Both the position numbers and the translations under genes were made by a program. The notes below the pieces were generated by a model that worked only from the letters and a program-made list of their open reading frames with translations, was not told the origin of the DNA and ran no database searches. A stretch of DNA of 64,000 nucleotides. It comes from JAGRKR01 sp041397725 (lineage in GTDB: Bacteria > Pseudomonadota > Alphaproteobacteria > Rhizobiales > Hyphomicrobiaceae). Below, one piece after another: positions 33,482 through 42,088 of this stretch; the stretch's first letter is position 1; the number at the start of each line of letters is the position of its first letter. The stretch covers positions 1 to 64,000 of the forward strand of contig JAWKVZ010000006.1 in assembly GCA_041397725.1 (NCBI GenBank), written 5' to 3'.

Positions 33482-33928
33482 ATGGCAACGCTGCAATACT
33501 CGAGCCTGCAAGACGGTGGACCGGATGATCTCCCGCGCACCTTGAAGCGCGAGCGGGAAGCCCGTGAGCGGGAGGCCCGCGAACGTGAGGCCAGGGAGCG
33601 CGAAACGCTGCAGCGCGACAGCCTCGATGCTCCTGTCGGCCGCAGCGACGGCGCCGACCTCGGCGCCCCCGGCCACCCGGGTGTGCACGGCGCCGGCATG
33701 GTGCCCGATCTGCCCGTGCCTCCAGCCTCCGCCCTCCAGCATCACGTCGTCGTCACCCGCTTCCAGGTGCCGTTCTTCCACCTGATGGGCTTCTTCCTCA
33801 AATGCGTGCTCGCGGGCATTCCCGCCTTGATCCTGCTCGGTGCGCTGCTCTACGGCGCCGGCGAGATCCTGCAGACGTATTTCCCGTGGCTGGTGAAGAT
33901 GCGGATCCTCGTCCACTTCCCTGGCTGA
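33482..33928 (+). CDS. Small membrane protein with Arg/Glu-rich repeat, hypothetical
   Basis: Hypothetical 148-residue protein. The N-terminal half has a charged repetitive run (KREREAREREAREREA and on) likely to form a helix or coiled coil, then a Gly/Pro linker. The C-terminal third, after VTRFQVPFFHLMGFFLK, is one long hydrophobic segment. It shares the pattern V-T-x(4)-P-F-F/W and the following hydrophobic block with the next gene (34064), suggesting duplication. ATG 33482 follows AGGAG. Function unknown. Confidence 0.65.
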   Translation: MATLQYSSLQDGGPDDLPRTLKREREAREREAREREARERETLQRDSLDAPVGRSDGADLGAPGHPGVHGAGMVPDLPVPPASALQHHVVVTRFQVPFFHLMGFFLKCVLAGIPALILLGALLYGAGEILQTYFPWLVKMRILVHFPG

Positions 33929-34063
33929 GCGCTGGACCTGCACGCGGCCGAACGGCGGTGCGGCAGATCTGGAAAAGGTCTATGCCGCACCTCCAGCGTG
34001 TTGACGCCCCTCGCAAACAGTTCTAACTCAGGTGGAGCGCTCCACGACACAGCGGGGGAGAAG

Positions 34064-34279
34064 ATGAGCGACACATCTCAGCCGCGATCGACTGACGGCG
34101 TTACTGTCACCGATATCGACATCCCGTTCTGGAGACTTGTCCTCATTTTCGTCAAATGGGGACTGGCTGCGGTTCCTGCCGTCATTATACTGTCGATCGT
34201 CTACGTCCTGATCGGCACCGTGATCGCAGCCATCTTCAACATCACATTGGTTGGCATTCCGTCCCTGCCGCCACGCTGA
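34064..34279 (+). CDS. Small membrane protein, paralogue of the preceding gene
   Basis: Hypothetical 71-residue protein with one long membrane segment (about 24-58: FWRLVLIFVKWGLAAVPAV and on). Its core aligns with the C-terminus of the 33482 protein (VTDIDIPFWRL versus VTRFQVPFFHL; GLAAVPAVIIL versus VLAGIPALILL). ATG 34064 follows GGGGGAG at 4-5 nt, a strong site. The longer frame from 33998 lacks support. Convergent with mtnP. Confidence 0.7.
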   Translation: MSDTSQPRSTDGVTVTDIDIPFWRLVLIFVKWGLAAVPAVIILSIVYVLIGTVIAAIFNITLVGIPSLPPR

Positions 34280-34292
34280 CCCCGGCGGTCAG
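34276..34292. terminator. Short hairpin spanning two convergent stop codons
   Basis: CTGACC / GGTCAG (6 bp) overlaps the stop codons of the small membrane protein and mtnP genes. Weak, no U-tract. Confidence 0.3.
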
Positions 34293-35170
34293 CCGCGCGG
34301 CTGCAATACGCGCCCGGCGACGGCGTCGAGCTTCGCCAGCAGGGCCGCGTCGCGGGCCTCGGGCGGCGTGATGATGGCGACGTCGAGTGCCCGATCCGAG
34401 CCGAGCGGACAGGCCTCGTGCTCGCGGGGAATGTCGCGCGCCAGCCGGCCGATCAGGCGCGCCGCCTTGCGGGCATTCTCTTTCAGAACCTTGATCACGG
34501 CCTCGACATCCACGTGGGCGTGATCGTCGTGCCAGCAGTCGTAGTCGGTCACCATGGCCACGGTCGCGTAGCAGAGTTCCGCTTCACGGGCGAGCTTGGC
34601 TTCCGGCATGTTGGTCATGCCGATGACGTCGCACCCCCACGAGCGGTAGAGGTTGGACTCCGCCCTCGTCGAGAACTGCGGCCCCTCCATCACCAGGTAG
34701 GTGCCGCCCCGATGCGCGTCGATGCCCTCGGCCCGGGCGGCCGCCTCGACACGATCGACGAGACGCGGGCTCACGGGGTCGGCGACCGACACGTGCGCGA
34801 CGCAGCCCGTGCCGAAGAAGCTCTTCTCGCGCGCGAACGTGCGATCGATGAACTGATCGACCAGCACGAACATGCCGGGCGGCAGATCCTCGCGGAAGGA
34901 ACCGCAGGCGGACACCGAAACGAGGTCCGTGACGCCGGCCCGCTTGAGGGCATCGATGTTGGCGCGATAGTTGATGCCGGTCGGCGAGAGCCGATGCCCG
35001 CGGCCGTGGCGAGGCAGAAAGCGCACGGGCAGCCCTGCCACCTCGGCGTGCAGCACCTGATCGGAGGGCGCCCCCCAGGGCCCCTCGATGCTCACCCAGC
35101 GCGGGCTTTCGAGCCCAGGCAGGTCGTAGAGACCGCTGCCACCAATAATTCCGAGAACGGTCTTGGTCAT
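34289..35170 (-). CDS. mtnP: S-methyl-5'-thioadenosine phosphorylase
   Basis: Phosphorolyses methylthioadenosine (and often 5'-deoxyadenosine) to adenine and the ribose-1-phosphate. It has 293 residues. The N-terminal IGGSGLYDL, RHGRGHRLSPTGINYRAN, EGPQFSTRAESNLYR and the base-specificity region MTNMPEAKLAREAELCYA followed by TDYDCW are typical of MTAP rather than purine nucleoside phosphorylase. It sits between the bc1 genes and apt, and its two products feed apt and mtnA. Confidence 0.95.
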   Translation of the reverse strand: MTKTVLGIIGGSGLYDLPGLESPRWVSIEGPWGAPSDQVLHAEVAGLPVRFLPRHGRGHRLSPTGINYRANIDALKRAGVTDLVSVSACGSFREDLPPGMFVLVDQFIDRTFAREKSFFGTGCVAHVSVADPVSPRLVDRVEAAARAEGIDAHRGGTYLVMEGPQFSTRAESNLYRSWGCDVIGMTNMPEAKLAREAELCYATVAMVTDYDCWHDDHAHVDVEAVIKVLKENARKAARLIGRLARDIPREHEACPLGSDRALDVAIITPPEARDAALLAKLDAVAGRVLQPRG

Positions 35171-35251
35171 GGCATCCTCTCGTATGAGCCGCGACGCGTT
35201 CGCGCCCGTTCCTCATGCCCCTGCGAGCGCCGGGCCGTCACCCCAAACGCA

Positions 35252-35273
35252 ACAAGGCCCTCGCGGGCCTTGT
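35252..35273 (-). terminator. Terminator-like hairpin after petC
   Basis: A perfect 9-bp stem ACAAGGCCC / GGGCCTTGT with a 4-nt loop in the gap between petC and mtnP. Read leftwards, it is followed by TGCGTTTGG. Probably ends the bc1 transcript. Confidence 0.6.
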
Positions 35274-35346
35274 CTTGTCTCGTCGGTCGCATCTGATCAC
35301 TCTTGCCTCGCGAGCACGCTGCCCTGCCCGGCCGGAGCGGTCACAC

Positions 35347-36336
35347 CTAGTGCTCGACCCGCGCCCAGACCCGGCGCTTGGCGAGGTAGAGCAGCAGCGC
35401 CGTGATGAGCAGGTAGATCAGCACCTGCTGACCGAGACGCTTGCGATGCTCGAGCGACGGATCGGACGCCCAGGCGAGGAACGCCGTGACGTCACGTGCG
35501 TAGTTCTCGAGCGTCGGCGGCGTGCCGTCGGTGTACTTCACACGCTTGTCAGCCAGCGGCGCGACCATCGCGATCTGATGCCCCGGGAAGGCGGCGTTGT
35601 ACTGCATGCCCTTCTGCAGGGGCGTGCAGACGTCCTTGCCGTCTACGGTCTCGACGCTTGCACACTGGACGGCACCCGGCGCCGTCTCGCCTGGCGGGAG
35701 CTTGACCAGCTTGTCGCCCTTCTTCGCGTAGGACGGCACGGCGACGTAACCTGTCAGCAGCGCGTAGAGGTAATCGGGGCCGCCCTCCTGATAGCCCATG
35801 ACGATCTCCTTGAGCCAGAGGAAGGGCTCGAGGTAGACCGGGGCGTTCGTCGAGACGCCGCGCCCCTTGGCGATCACCGAGAGGTCCGGCGGATAAGCGC
35901 CGCCGTTGGAGGCGCGGGCCTGCTGCTCGTTGGCGAACGGCGACGGGAAGGCGTCAAACGGCTTGCCGGGCCGCTGGAACATCTTGCCGGCATCGTTGGG
36001 GCCGTCCTGGATCTTGAAGGTCGCGGCGAGCGACTGGATCTCGGCCTCGGAGAACTCCGGCCCGCCCTTCTGGGACAGGTTGCGGAACTTGATCCGCTTG
36101 AGGCCATGACAGTCGGCGCAGACCTTCTGGTAGACCATGAAGCCACGCTGGAGCTGCGCGCGGTCGAAGTGGCCGTTCAGACCGCCGAACGTCCAGCTTT
36201 GTCGCTCGATCTTGATGGCATCGCCGGCAGCATGCGCGAACCCGCCGACGAACGGCATCGCCAGGATCGACACAGCCAGCAGACGCGTGGCAAGCCGAGC
36301 CGCAGGCGCAAGGCGGTGTGTGAGAAACGTCTTCAT
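35347..36336 (-). CDS. petC: Cytochrome c1 of the bc1 complex
   Basis: Heme c subunit of ubiquinol:cytochrome c reductase, facing the periplasm and anchored by one C-terminal helix (LIYLLITALLLYLA). It has 329 residues with a signal peptide (about 1-37). The heme-binding CADCH spans residues 73-77, and LSVIAKGRG and the downstream region match the family. ATG 36336 starts the signal peptide; a longer frame overlaps petB and is rejected. Third gene of petABC. In some relatives cytochrome b and c1 are fused; here they are separate. Confidence 0.95.
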   Translation of the reverse strand: MKTFLTHRLAPAARLATRLLAVSILAMPFVGGFAHAAGDAIKIERQSWTFGGLNGHFDRAQLQRGFMVYQKVCADCHGLKRIKFRNLSQKGGPEFSEAEIQSLAATFKIQDGPNDAGKMFQRPGKPFDAFPSPFANEQQARASNGGAYPPDLSVIAKGRGVSTNAPVYLEPFLWLKEIVMGYQEGGPDYLYALLTGYVAVPSYAKKGDKLVKLPPGETAPGAVQCASVETVDGKDVCTPLQKGMQYNAAFPGHQIAMVAPLADKRVKYTDGTPPTLENYARDVTAFLAWASDPSLEHRKRLGQQVLIYLLITALLLYLAKRRVWARVEH

Positions 36337-36358
36337 CTCAGGTTTCCCCTCTCCGCGC

Positions 36359-37648
36359 TCATCGTTTTTCCGGTGCGGCGGTCGCGCCGCTCGGCGAACC
36401 GGCACCCGACTTGTGGGCCGCATTGCCTAGAACAGATTCCGTGATGCTTCGTGGCATGGACCGCGGCGTCTCGATGATGCCGACGATGGGCATCACCAGC
36501 AGGAAGTGCGCGAAGTAGTACGCGGTGAAGATGCGCGCCCACATCACGTAGTGGCCTTCGGCTGGCTTGGAGCCGAGATAGCCGAGCGCGATGCAGGTCA
36601 CGACGAACAGCCAGAAGAACCAGCGATAGATCGGACGGTACTTCGTCGAGCGCACCAGCGACGAGTCGAGCCACGGTGCGAACGCCAGGATGACGATGGC
36701 CGAGATCATCATCACGACGCCACCGAGCTTCGAGGGAATGGCGCGCAGGATGGCGTAGAACGGCAGGAAGTACCACTCCGGCACGATGTGCGGCGGCGTC
36801 GCCAGCGGGTTCGCCTCCACGTAGTTGTCGGGATGCCCCAGATAGTCCGGTGCGAAGAAGACGAACCACATGAAGAGCAGCATGAACACCGCGATCGCGA
36901 AGCCGTCCTTCACCGTGTAGTACGGGTGGAACGGCAGGGTGTCCGAGGACGACTTCACGTCGAGACCGGTCGGGTTGTTGTTGCCGGGGACGTGCAACGC
37001 CCAGATGTGCAGGACGACGAGGCCGGCGATCACGAACGGCAGCAGGTAATGCAGGCTGAACAGGCGGTTGAGCGTCGTTCCCGACACCGAGTAGCCGCCC
37101 CATATCCACTGCACGATACTGGTGCCGAGGCCGGGAATGACGGAGTCTATCGATGAGAACAGGTTGGTGATCACAGTCACCGCCCAGAAGCTCATCTGTC
37201 CCCAGACCAGCGAGTAGCCCATGAACGCGGTCATGATCATGACCAGCAGGATCAGCACGCCGAGAATCCACAGAACCTCACGCGGCGCCCGGTAGGAGCC
37301 GTAGTAGAGGCCGCGGAAGAGGTGCAGATAGACCGCAAAGAAGAACATGGACGCGCCGACCATGTGCACGTTGCGGATCAGCCAGCCGTAGTTGACGTCG
37401 CGGCGGATGCGTTCCACCGAGTCGAACGCCTCGCTGGCGCTCGGCACGTAGTGCATGGCCAGCACGATGCCGGTGATGATCTGGATCATCAGGCAGATCG
37501 TGAGGATGCCGCCGAACGTCCACATGTAGTTCAGATTGCGCGGCGTCGGAAAGGTACTGAAGTCGGCCGCCATGCGGATGATGGGCAGGCGCTGGTCCAT
37601 CCAGCGCTCGATGCCCGTCTTGGGCTCGTAGGTCGATTGGTGGGACAT
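36359..37648 (-). CDS. petB: Cytochrome b of the bc1 complex
   Basis: Membrane diheme subunit carrying the quinol-oxidising and quinone-reducing sites, 429 residues with eight helices plus a C-terminal tail. GYSLVWGQMSFWAVTVITNL, the heme histidines in the second and fourth helices (HMVGAS, HYLLPF, LHIWALH) and the PEWYF-containing HIVPEWYFLPFYAILRAIPS motif at the Qo site are visible. The ATG at 37648 begins the usual MSHQSTYEP-type N-terminus. It lies 13 nt after petA and 22 nt before petC. Confidence 0.96.
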   Translation of the reverse strand: MSHQSTYEPKTGIERWMDQRLPIIRMAADFSTFPTPRNLNYMWTFGGILTICLMIQIITGIVLAMHYVPSASEAFDSVERIRRDVNYGWLIRNVHMVGASMFFFAVYLHLFRGLYYGSYRAPREVLWILGVLILLVMIMTAFMGYSLVWGQMSFWAVTVITNLFSSIDSVIPGLGTSIVQWIWGGYSVSGTTLNRLFSLHYLLPFVIAGLVVLHIWALHVPGNNNPTGLDVKSSSDTLPFHPYYTVKDGFAIAVFMLLFMWFVFFAPDYLGHPDNYVEANPLATPPHIVPEWYFLPFYAILRAIPSKLGGVVMMISAIVILAFAPWLDSSLVRSTKYRPIYRWFFWLFVVTCIALGYLGSKPAEGHYVMWARIFTAYYFAHFLLVMPIVGIIETPRSMPRSITESVLGNAAHKSGAGSPSGATAAPEKR

Positions 37649-37661
37649 CCTGGCTCGCCTC

Positions 37662-38231
37662 TCAGCCGATCTTGATCTTGGTGTCGCTCTCGAACGCGAA
37701 CGGCGGCACTTCGAGATTGCGCGGCGCCGGTCCCTTGCGGATACGTCCGGAGGTATCGTAGTGCGACCCGTGGCACGGGCAGAACCAGCCGCCGTACTCA
37801 CCCTTCGAGTCGCCGATGCTCTGCCCCTTGGGAATGCAGCCGAGGTGGGTGCAGATGCCGACCACGACGAGCCAGTTCTCCTTGCCCTTCTTGGTGCGGT
37901 TCTCGTCGGTCGCATCGATGTCGCCCTTGCCGTCGACGCGAGCGATCGGGTCGAGGAGGCTGTCGATCTTCACGGCCTTGGCCCTGTCGACCTCTTCTTT
38001 CGTGCGATTGCGGATGAACACCGGCTTGCCCCGCCACATGACCGTGATGGCCTGGCCGGGCTGCACCTGAGAGAGATCGACTTCGATGGACGCCAGCGCC
38101 AGCGCGGACGCGTCCGGATTCATCTGCTGAACCAGCGGCCAGAGCGACGCCGCCGCTCCCACCGCCGAAAATGCAGTGGCCGCGATGACGAGGAAATCCC
38201 GACGCGTCGGTTCTTCTGCGTGAGCCGCCAA
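37662..38231 (-). CDS. petA: Rieske iron-sulfur protein of the bc1 complex
   Basis: Carries the 2Fe-2S cluster that takes electrons from quinol to cytochrome c1. It has 189 residues. An N-terminal Tat-type anchor (TRRDFLVIAATAFSAVGAA) is followed by the cluster motifs CTHLGC (around 125) and CPCHGSHYD (around 150). The predicted start is TTG 38231, because GGGAGG lies 5 nt upstream and the Tat region starts ten residues later; no ATG is suitably placed. First of petABC, divergent from trmL. Confidence 0.93.
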   Translation of the reverse strand: MAAHAEEPTRRDFLVIAATAFSAVGAAASLWPLVQQMNPDASALALASIEVDLSQVQPGQAITVMWRGKPVFIRNRTKEEVDRAKAVKIDSLLDPIARVDGKGDIDATDENRTKKGKENWLVVVGICTHLGCIPKGQSIGDSKGEYGGWFCPCHGSHYDTSGRIRKGPAPRNLEVPPFAFESDTKIKIG

Positions 38232-38534
38232 GGCAACCTCCCTTCCCAAAACATGCGAGCGTCCCGACCCACTCCAGCCGTGCCGGCGCGCGGACGACAG
38301 TCCACCTCCGGGCACAGCCGAAGCAGCTGCGCACACAGGCGGCGGTGAGAGTCGGACTCGATGCGACTATTGCCCGCCCTGAGCGTGCCCCCGACAGGAC
38401 GATTTGACGCGCGCTCTTTTGGCATCCTTTTGCAAGGGACTCAAGGCCGGCGCGCGGGCAATTTGGCGCATCTCTCCCGGACAGCCTTGCGCGGGCGTGC
38501 CGAGGTCTCTCCGGGCTGCAGCGAGGCCGCCGCC
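38232..38534. other. Divergent region between petABC and trmL, 303 nt
   Basis: Must contain the promoters of petABC and trmL. I see no clear -35/-10 pair, operator or small gene. The frame that runs into it from trmL has no ribosome binding site or family likeness. Confidence 0.4.
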
Positions 38535-39029
38535 ATGCGACTAGCCATATTCGAGCCGGACATACCGCAAAATACCGGGACGATGCTGCGGCTTGCGGCG
38601 TGCCTCGGGGTCGCGGTGGACCTCATCGAACCGGCCGGATTCGACATCACCGATCGCGCGTTCAGACGGGCCGCGCTCGACTATCTCGCCCATGTGGATA
38701 TCGCCCGCCACACCGCCTTCGCCGCCTTCGACGAGAGCCGCCGCCGCCGGGCCTCGCGGCTCGTGCTGCTCACGACCTCGGCCGGCCTGGCCTACGTGGA
38801 CTTCCGCTTCGAGGCCTCGGACACGCTTCTTGTCGGGCGCGAGAGCGCCGGAGTGCCCGAGCACGTGCATCAGGCCGCCGACGCCCGCATCGTCATCCCC
38901 ATGCGGCCGGCGCTGCGCTCGCTCAACGTGGCGGTAGCGGCGGCGATGGTGCTCGGCGAGGCGCTGCGCCAGACCGGAAAGCTCGGTCATGCCGGCCGCG
39001 ACGAGGGGGCGAGCGGCGACGCCTGTTGA
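38535..39029 (+). CDS. trmL: tRNA (cytidine(34)-2'-O)-methyltransferase
   Basis: SPOUT-class enzyme that 2'-O-methylates the wobble nucleotide of certain leucine tRNAs. It has 164 residues, the usual length. The N-terminal RLAIFEPDIPQNTGTMLRLA, the middle LLVGRESAGVPEHVH and the knot region IPMRPALRSLNVAVAAAMVLGEALRQ are the signatures. Adjacent to the bc1 operon, as in many Rhizobiales. The frame extends upstream to 38361 without support. Confidence 0.93.
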   Translation: MRLAIFEPDIPQNTGTMLRLAACLGVAVDLIEPAGFDITDRAFRRAALDYLAHVDIARHTAFAAFDESRRRRASRLVLLTTSAGLAYVDFRFEASDTLLVGRESAGVPEHVHQAADARIVIPMRPALRSLNVAVAAAMVLGEALRQTGKLGHAGRDEGASGDAC

Positions 39030-39133
39030 AAATGACCGACGCTTCCCTTAATCCCCGCCATAGCGCCTGCTGATCGCGTCGTGCACCGACCGACTGGCGC
39101 GGCCGGCAACACCAAGAGAGCAGGAGCGAGCTC

Positions 39134-40354
39134 GTGGATACTGTCCTCATCATCGGCGCCGGCGCGGCTGGGTCCGTCGTCGCCCAGAAGTGCGCCATGA
39201 ACCGCGACGTCTTCAAGACCATCCACCTCGCCTCCCGCCGCATCGAAAGCTGCGAGAAGGTCGCCAAGCGCTGCAAGGGCAAGGTCCACACGCATCAGGT
39301 CGACGCCGACGACGTCAAGGCCACGGTCAGGCTGATCAAGGCGACCAAGCCCGACCTCGTCATCAACATGGCGCTGCCCTACCAGGACCTGCCGATCATG
39401 GACGCCTGCCTGGAGACGGGCGTGCATTACATGGACACGGCCAACTACGAGCCGCGCGACGAGGCCAAATTCACCTACAAATGGCAGTGGCCGTACCACA
39501 AGAAATACAAGGACGCCGGCATCATGGCGATCCTTGGCTGCGGCTTCGATCCCGGCCAGTCGAACATCTATTGCGCCTACGCGCAGGAGTTCCTGTTCAA
39601 CGAGATCGAGACGATCGACATCGTCGACTGCAACGACGGCAGCCACGGCAAGTCGTTCGCCACGAACTTCAATCCGGAGATCAACCTGCGTGAGGTCACG
39701 CAGCGCGGAAAATACTGGAAAGAGGGCAAGTGGATCGACATCGATCCACTGTCGATCTCGGCCATGATCGACTATCCCGAGGTCGGCCCGCGCAAGAGCT
39801 ACCTCATCTACCACGAGGAGGAGGAGAGCCTCGTCAAGCACATCAAGGGCCTGAAGCAGATCCGCTTCTGGATGACCTTCTCCGACAACTACATCAAGCA
39901 CCTCGACGTGCTGCAGTCGGTCGGCATGACGCGCATCGATCCGGTCATGTACAAGGGCACGCCGGTCATCCCGATGGAGTTCCTGAAGGAACTGCTGCCG
40001 CCGCCCTCCTCGCTCGGCAAGGGCTACACCGGCAAGACCTCGATCGGTTGCATCTTCACGGGCACGGGCAAGAACGGCAAGCCGCGCCGCTCGATGATCT
40101 ACAATGTCTGCCACCACGAGCACGCCTACAAGGAGACGGGCGCGCAGGCCGTGTCGTACACGACGGGCGTGCCGCCGGTCGTCGGCGCCATGATGCTGTT
40201 CCAGGGGCATTGGGGGCCGAAGCCCGGCGTCTTCAACGTCGAGCAGCTGCCGTCGAAGCCGTTCATGGACGAGATCGGCAAGCAGGGCCTGCCGTGGCAT
40301 CAGTTCGACCTCAGGAAGTCCGACCAGAAGGAACTCTTCAAGGTCGAGACTTGA
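39134..40354 (+). CDS. Saccharopine dehydrogenase family protein, probable carboxynorspermidine/carboxyspermidine dehydrogenase
   Basis: NADPH-dependent reductive condensation of aspartate semialdehyde with a diamine to carboxy(nor)spermidine is the likely reaction. It has 406 residues of the LYS1-like fold. VLIIGAGAAGSVVAQKCAMN is the Rossmann motif; DTANYEPRDEAKFTYKWQW, LGCGFDPGQSN and VDCNDGSHG fit this subfamily. GTG 39134 follows AGGAGCGAG. The decarboxylase nspC is 8.7 kb downstream, supporting the polyamine role. Lysine-pathway saccharopine dehydrogenase is less likely. Confidence 0.85.
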   Translation: MDTVLIIGAGAAGSVVAQKCAMNRDVFKTIHLASRRIESCEKVAKRCKGKVHTHQVDADDVKATVRLIKATKPDLVINMALPYQDLPIMDACLETGVHYMDTANYEPRDEAKFTYKWQWPYHKKYKDAGIMAILGCGFDPGQSNIYCAYAQEFLFNEIETIDIVDCNDGSHGKSFATNFNPEINLREVTQRGKYWKEGKWIDIDPLSISAMIDYPEVGPRKSYLIYHEEEESLVKHIKGLKQIRFWMTFSDNYIKHLDVLQSVGMTRIDPVMYKGTPVIPMEFLKELLPPPSSLGKGYTGKTSIGCIFTGTGKNGKPRRSMIYNVCHHEHAYKETGAQAVSYTTGVPPVVGAMMLFQGHWGPKPGVFNVEQLPSKPFMDEIGKQGLPWHQFDLRKSDQKELFKVET

Positions 40355-40361
40355 TCGTAGC

Positions 40362-40383
40362 GCGCCATCCCTCATGATGGCGC
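40362..40383. terminator. Hairpin after the carboxynorspermidine dehydrogenase gene
   Basis: Perfect 8-bp stem GCGCCATC / GATGGCGC with a 6-nt loop, 7 nt after the stop codon, no U-tract. Confidence 0.45.
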
Positions 40384-40461
40384 TCGAGAGGCCCACGAGG
40401 TGCCTGCGCCTTGCGCGCCCCGACCGGGCGCCCGATGGAATGATCGTCACTCGAAAGGAAA

Positions 40462-40704
40462 ATGATGTCGCACGTCCCCCATGAGCTCGCCGAAGAGTTT
40501 CCCGAGCATCGCGAGACCATTCACAACCTGAAAATGACCAATGGCCATTTCGCGCGGCTCGCCGACGAGTATCACGCCCTCAACCGCGAGATTCACCGCC
40601 ACGAAGCGCAAGGCGTCGATGTCGCCGACGAGACGATCGAGACCATGAAGAAGCAGCGCCTCAGGATGCTGGACGAGATCTTCGCGATGCTGAAGACGGG
40701 CTGA
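40462..40704 (+). CDS. YdcH/DUF465 family protein
   Basis: Small helical protein of 80 residues (79 from the second ATG). LAEEFPEHRETIHNLKM, FARLADEYHALNREIHRHE and LRMLDEIFAML match DUF465, an all-alpha family of unknown role common in Proteobacteria. AAAGGAAA precedes the two adjacent ATG codons. Confidence 0.85.
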   Translation: MMSHVPHELAEEFPEHRETIHNLKMTNGHFARLADEYHALNREIHRHEAQGVDVADETIETMKKQRLRMLDEIFAMLKTG

Positions 40705-40982
40705 GCCCTGCAGGCGTCACCTTCCCCGCTTCGCGGGAGTGGGGTTCCGAGATCCAGCTCCGCCTGATCGTCGCGCCCTGATCGTCGCGCCGGACACGCG
40801 CTGCGCCCTTGCCCCCGCATTCCGTCAGGGGGAGGTCGGGTTGCGTCCCCGCGAACCGCTCAGCAATGGTCCAGAGCAGGATTTTCGGCGTTTTCCAGCC
40901 GATGCCGCGCGCGTCGAACTCTGCGGCGGCCGGTTCACTTGTCGTCGGCTCCAGCGGGATGGTGGCGCCGACCGCCAGAACC

Positions 40983-41900
40983 TCACCGATTCTGGGGTCT
41001 CGCACGAGCTGCCCGCGTCGCGGTCGCGATGCGCGCTGCCACAGCTGGCGATCGTGCCGCACTCTGTCTCGGTGGAACCGGCTCGGCCGGCGTCGCCCTG
41101 CCGAGCCCGCGGCGCACGAGCCGCCAGATGAAGCGCAGGATCCAGAAGATCGCGTAGGCCATGCCGGCGATCACGCCCCAGGCGATGTACCAGGAGATCG
41201 TCCTGATGATCTCGGGAGTCTCCGACCTGCGCCTGTTCCGCTCTGGAGCGGCCATCGGAGCGCTTTCCGGTCTCACTGCCGGCACAGCGGTTGGCTCTGG
41301 CGGCAATTGGCTCGACGGCACTGCGGGTGCGACGCCCGGAGGCGCTGCAGGAGGGCTTTGACGTCGCTCATCGAGCGTCGCGGAGGGCGCTCCCCGGAAG
41401 CGCGCCTCGTGCGTCAGAGCGAAGGGATTGCCGGCGCGCCGATGGACGCGGTCCGGTTGCCTGGGATCGTAGTTGATGCGGACGGCTCGGCCGACGGCAA
41501 GGTCCATCGCGGCCTCCGAGGGCACATCGAAGGCGGAGCTGATCTCGATTCCGCTGCGAATCCTGTAGTCGACGCTCACGATCGAGATGTGCTTCACCTC
41601 GCCCAGTGCATGGTCGATGCGTGCGGCTTCCCGGTAGGCCGTCCTGCAATCGACCAGCCCCGTGACCTGCGCGGGCCCGCGTTTGCTGAGACGCTTGATT
41701 TGATAGTAGCACATCTCCCTGATCGCGGTGACGCGCCCGACCGCCTGCTCGAACATGTAGTGGCGGTAGACCTCGGGTCCCGTGAAGGCCGCGACCGCGC
41801 CACCGAGGATGATGATGGCGAATGCGACGACCAGTGCCCCGGCTCGGACCATCTTGGCCCGTGAAGCCATCTCGTAGCCCAGCACCGTTGCCGTACCCAT
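40983..41900 (-). CDS. Conserved membrane protein of unknown function
   Basis: Hypothetical protein of 305 residues. One N-terminal membrane segment (MVRAGALVVAFAIIILGGAVA) is followed by a folded part with FDVPSEAAMDLAVGRAVRINYDP, weakly recalling DUF3592-like domains. A Pro/Ala-rich linker, a second membrane segment (SWYIAWGVIAGMAYAIFWIL) and an Arg/Ala-rich tail complete it. ATG 41900 follows GAGGAGAAG; earlier codons are rejected. Convergent with the DUF465 gene. About 280 nt of non-coding DNA with two 14-nt direct repeats (about 40763-40790) separate it from DUF465. Confidence 0.6.
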   Translation of the reverse strand: MGTATVLGYEMASRAKMVRAGALVVAFAIIILGGAVAAFTGPEVYRHYMFEQAVGRVTAIREMCYYQIKRLSKRGPAQVTGLVDCRTAYREAARIDHALGEVKHISIVSVDYRIRSGIEISSAFDVPSEAAMDLAVGRAVRINYDPRQPDRVHRRAGNPFALTHEARFRGAPSATLDERRQSPPAAPPGVAPAVPSSQLPPEPTAVPAVRPESAPMAAPERNRRRSETPEIIRTISWYIAWGVIAGMAYAIFWILRFIWRLVRRGLGRATPAEPVPPRQSAARSPAVAARIATATRAARARPQNR

Positions 41901-42088
41901 ACGCACTTCTCCTCGCGGCAGCCTCGAACCCCGCCCCCTCGAGACTTGACCCGTCATGATGCTGAGGATCGCTTAAGATTGCGTTGGTGTGGCCGTCGCA
42001 GTCCTGCCGGGCTCTAAGATAGGTCGGTTGCGGCATTCCGCTCCCGTGCTATCGTTACTGATCAGTTTCGGATGGGGACGGCACGACG

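Noticed and set aside
33540..33620. Arg/Glu repeat coding DNA as a non-coding tandem repeat
   Set aside because: The repeat is in frame, with synonymous variation between copies, behind a good ribosome site and upstream of a membrane segment, so it is coding.
40763..40790. Two 14-nt direct repeats (CTGATCGTCGCGCC) as an attachment site
   Set aside because: Tandem and short, no integrase or element boundary; likely simple slippage.
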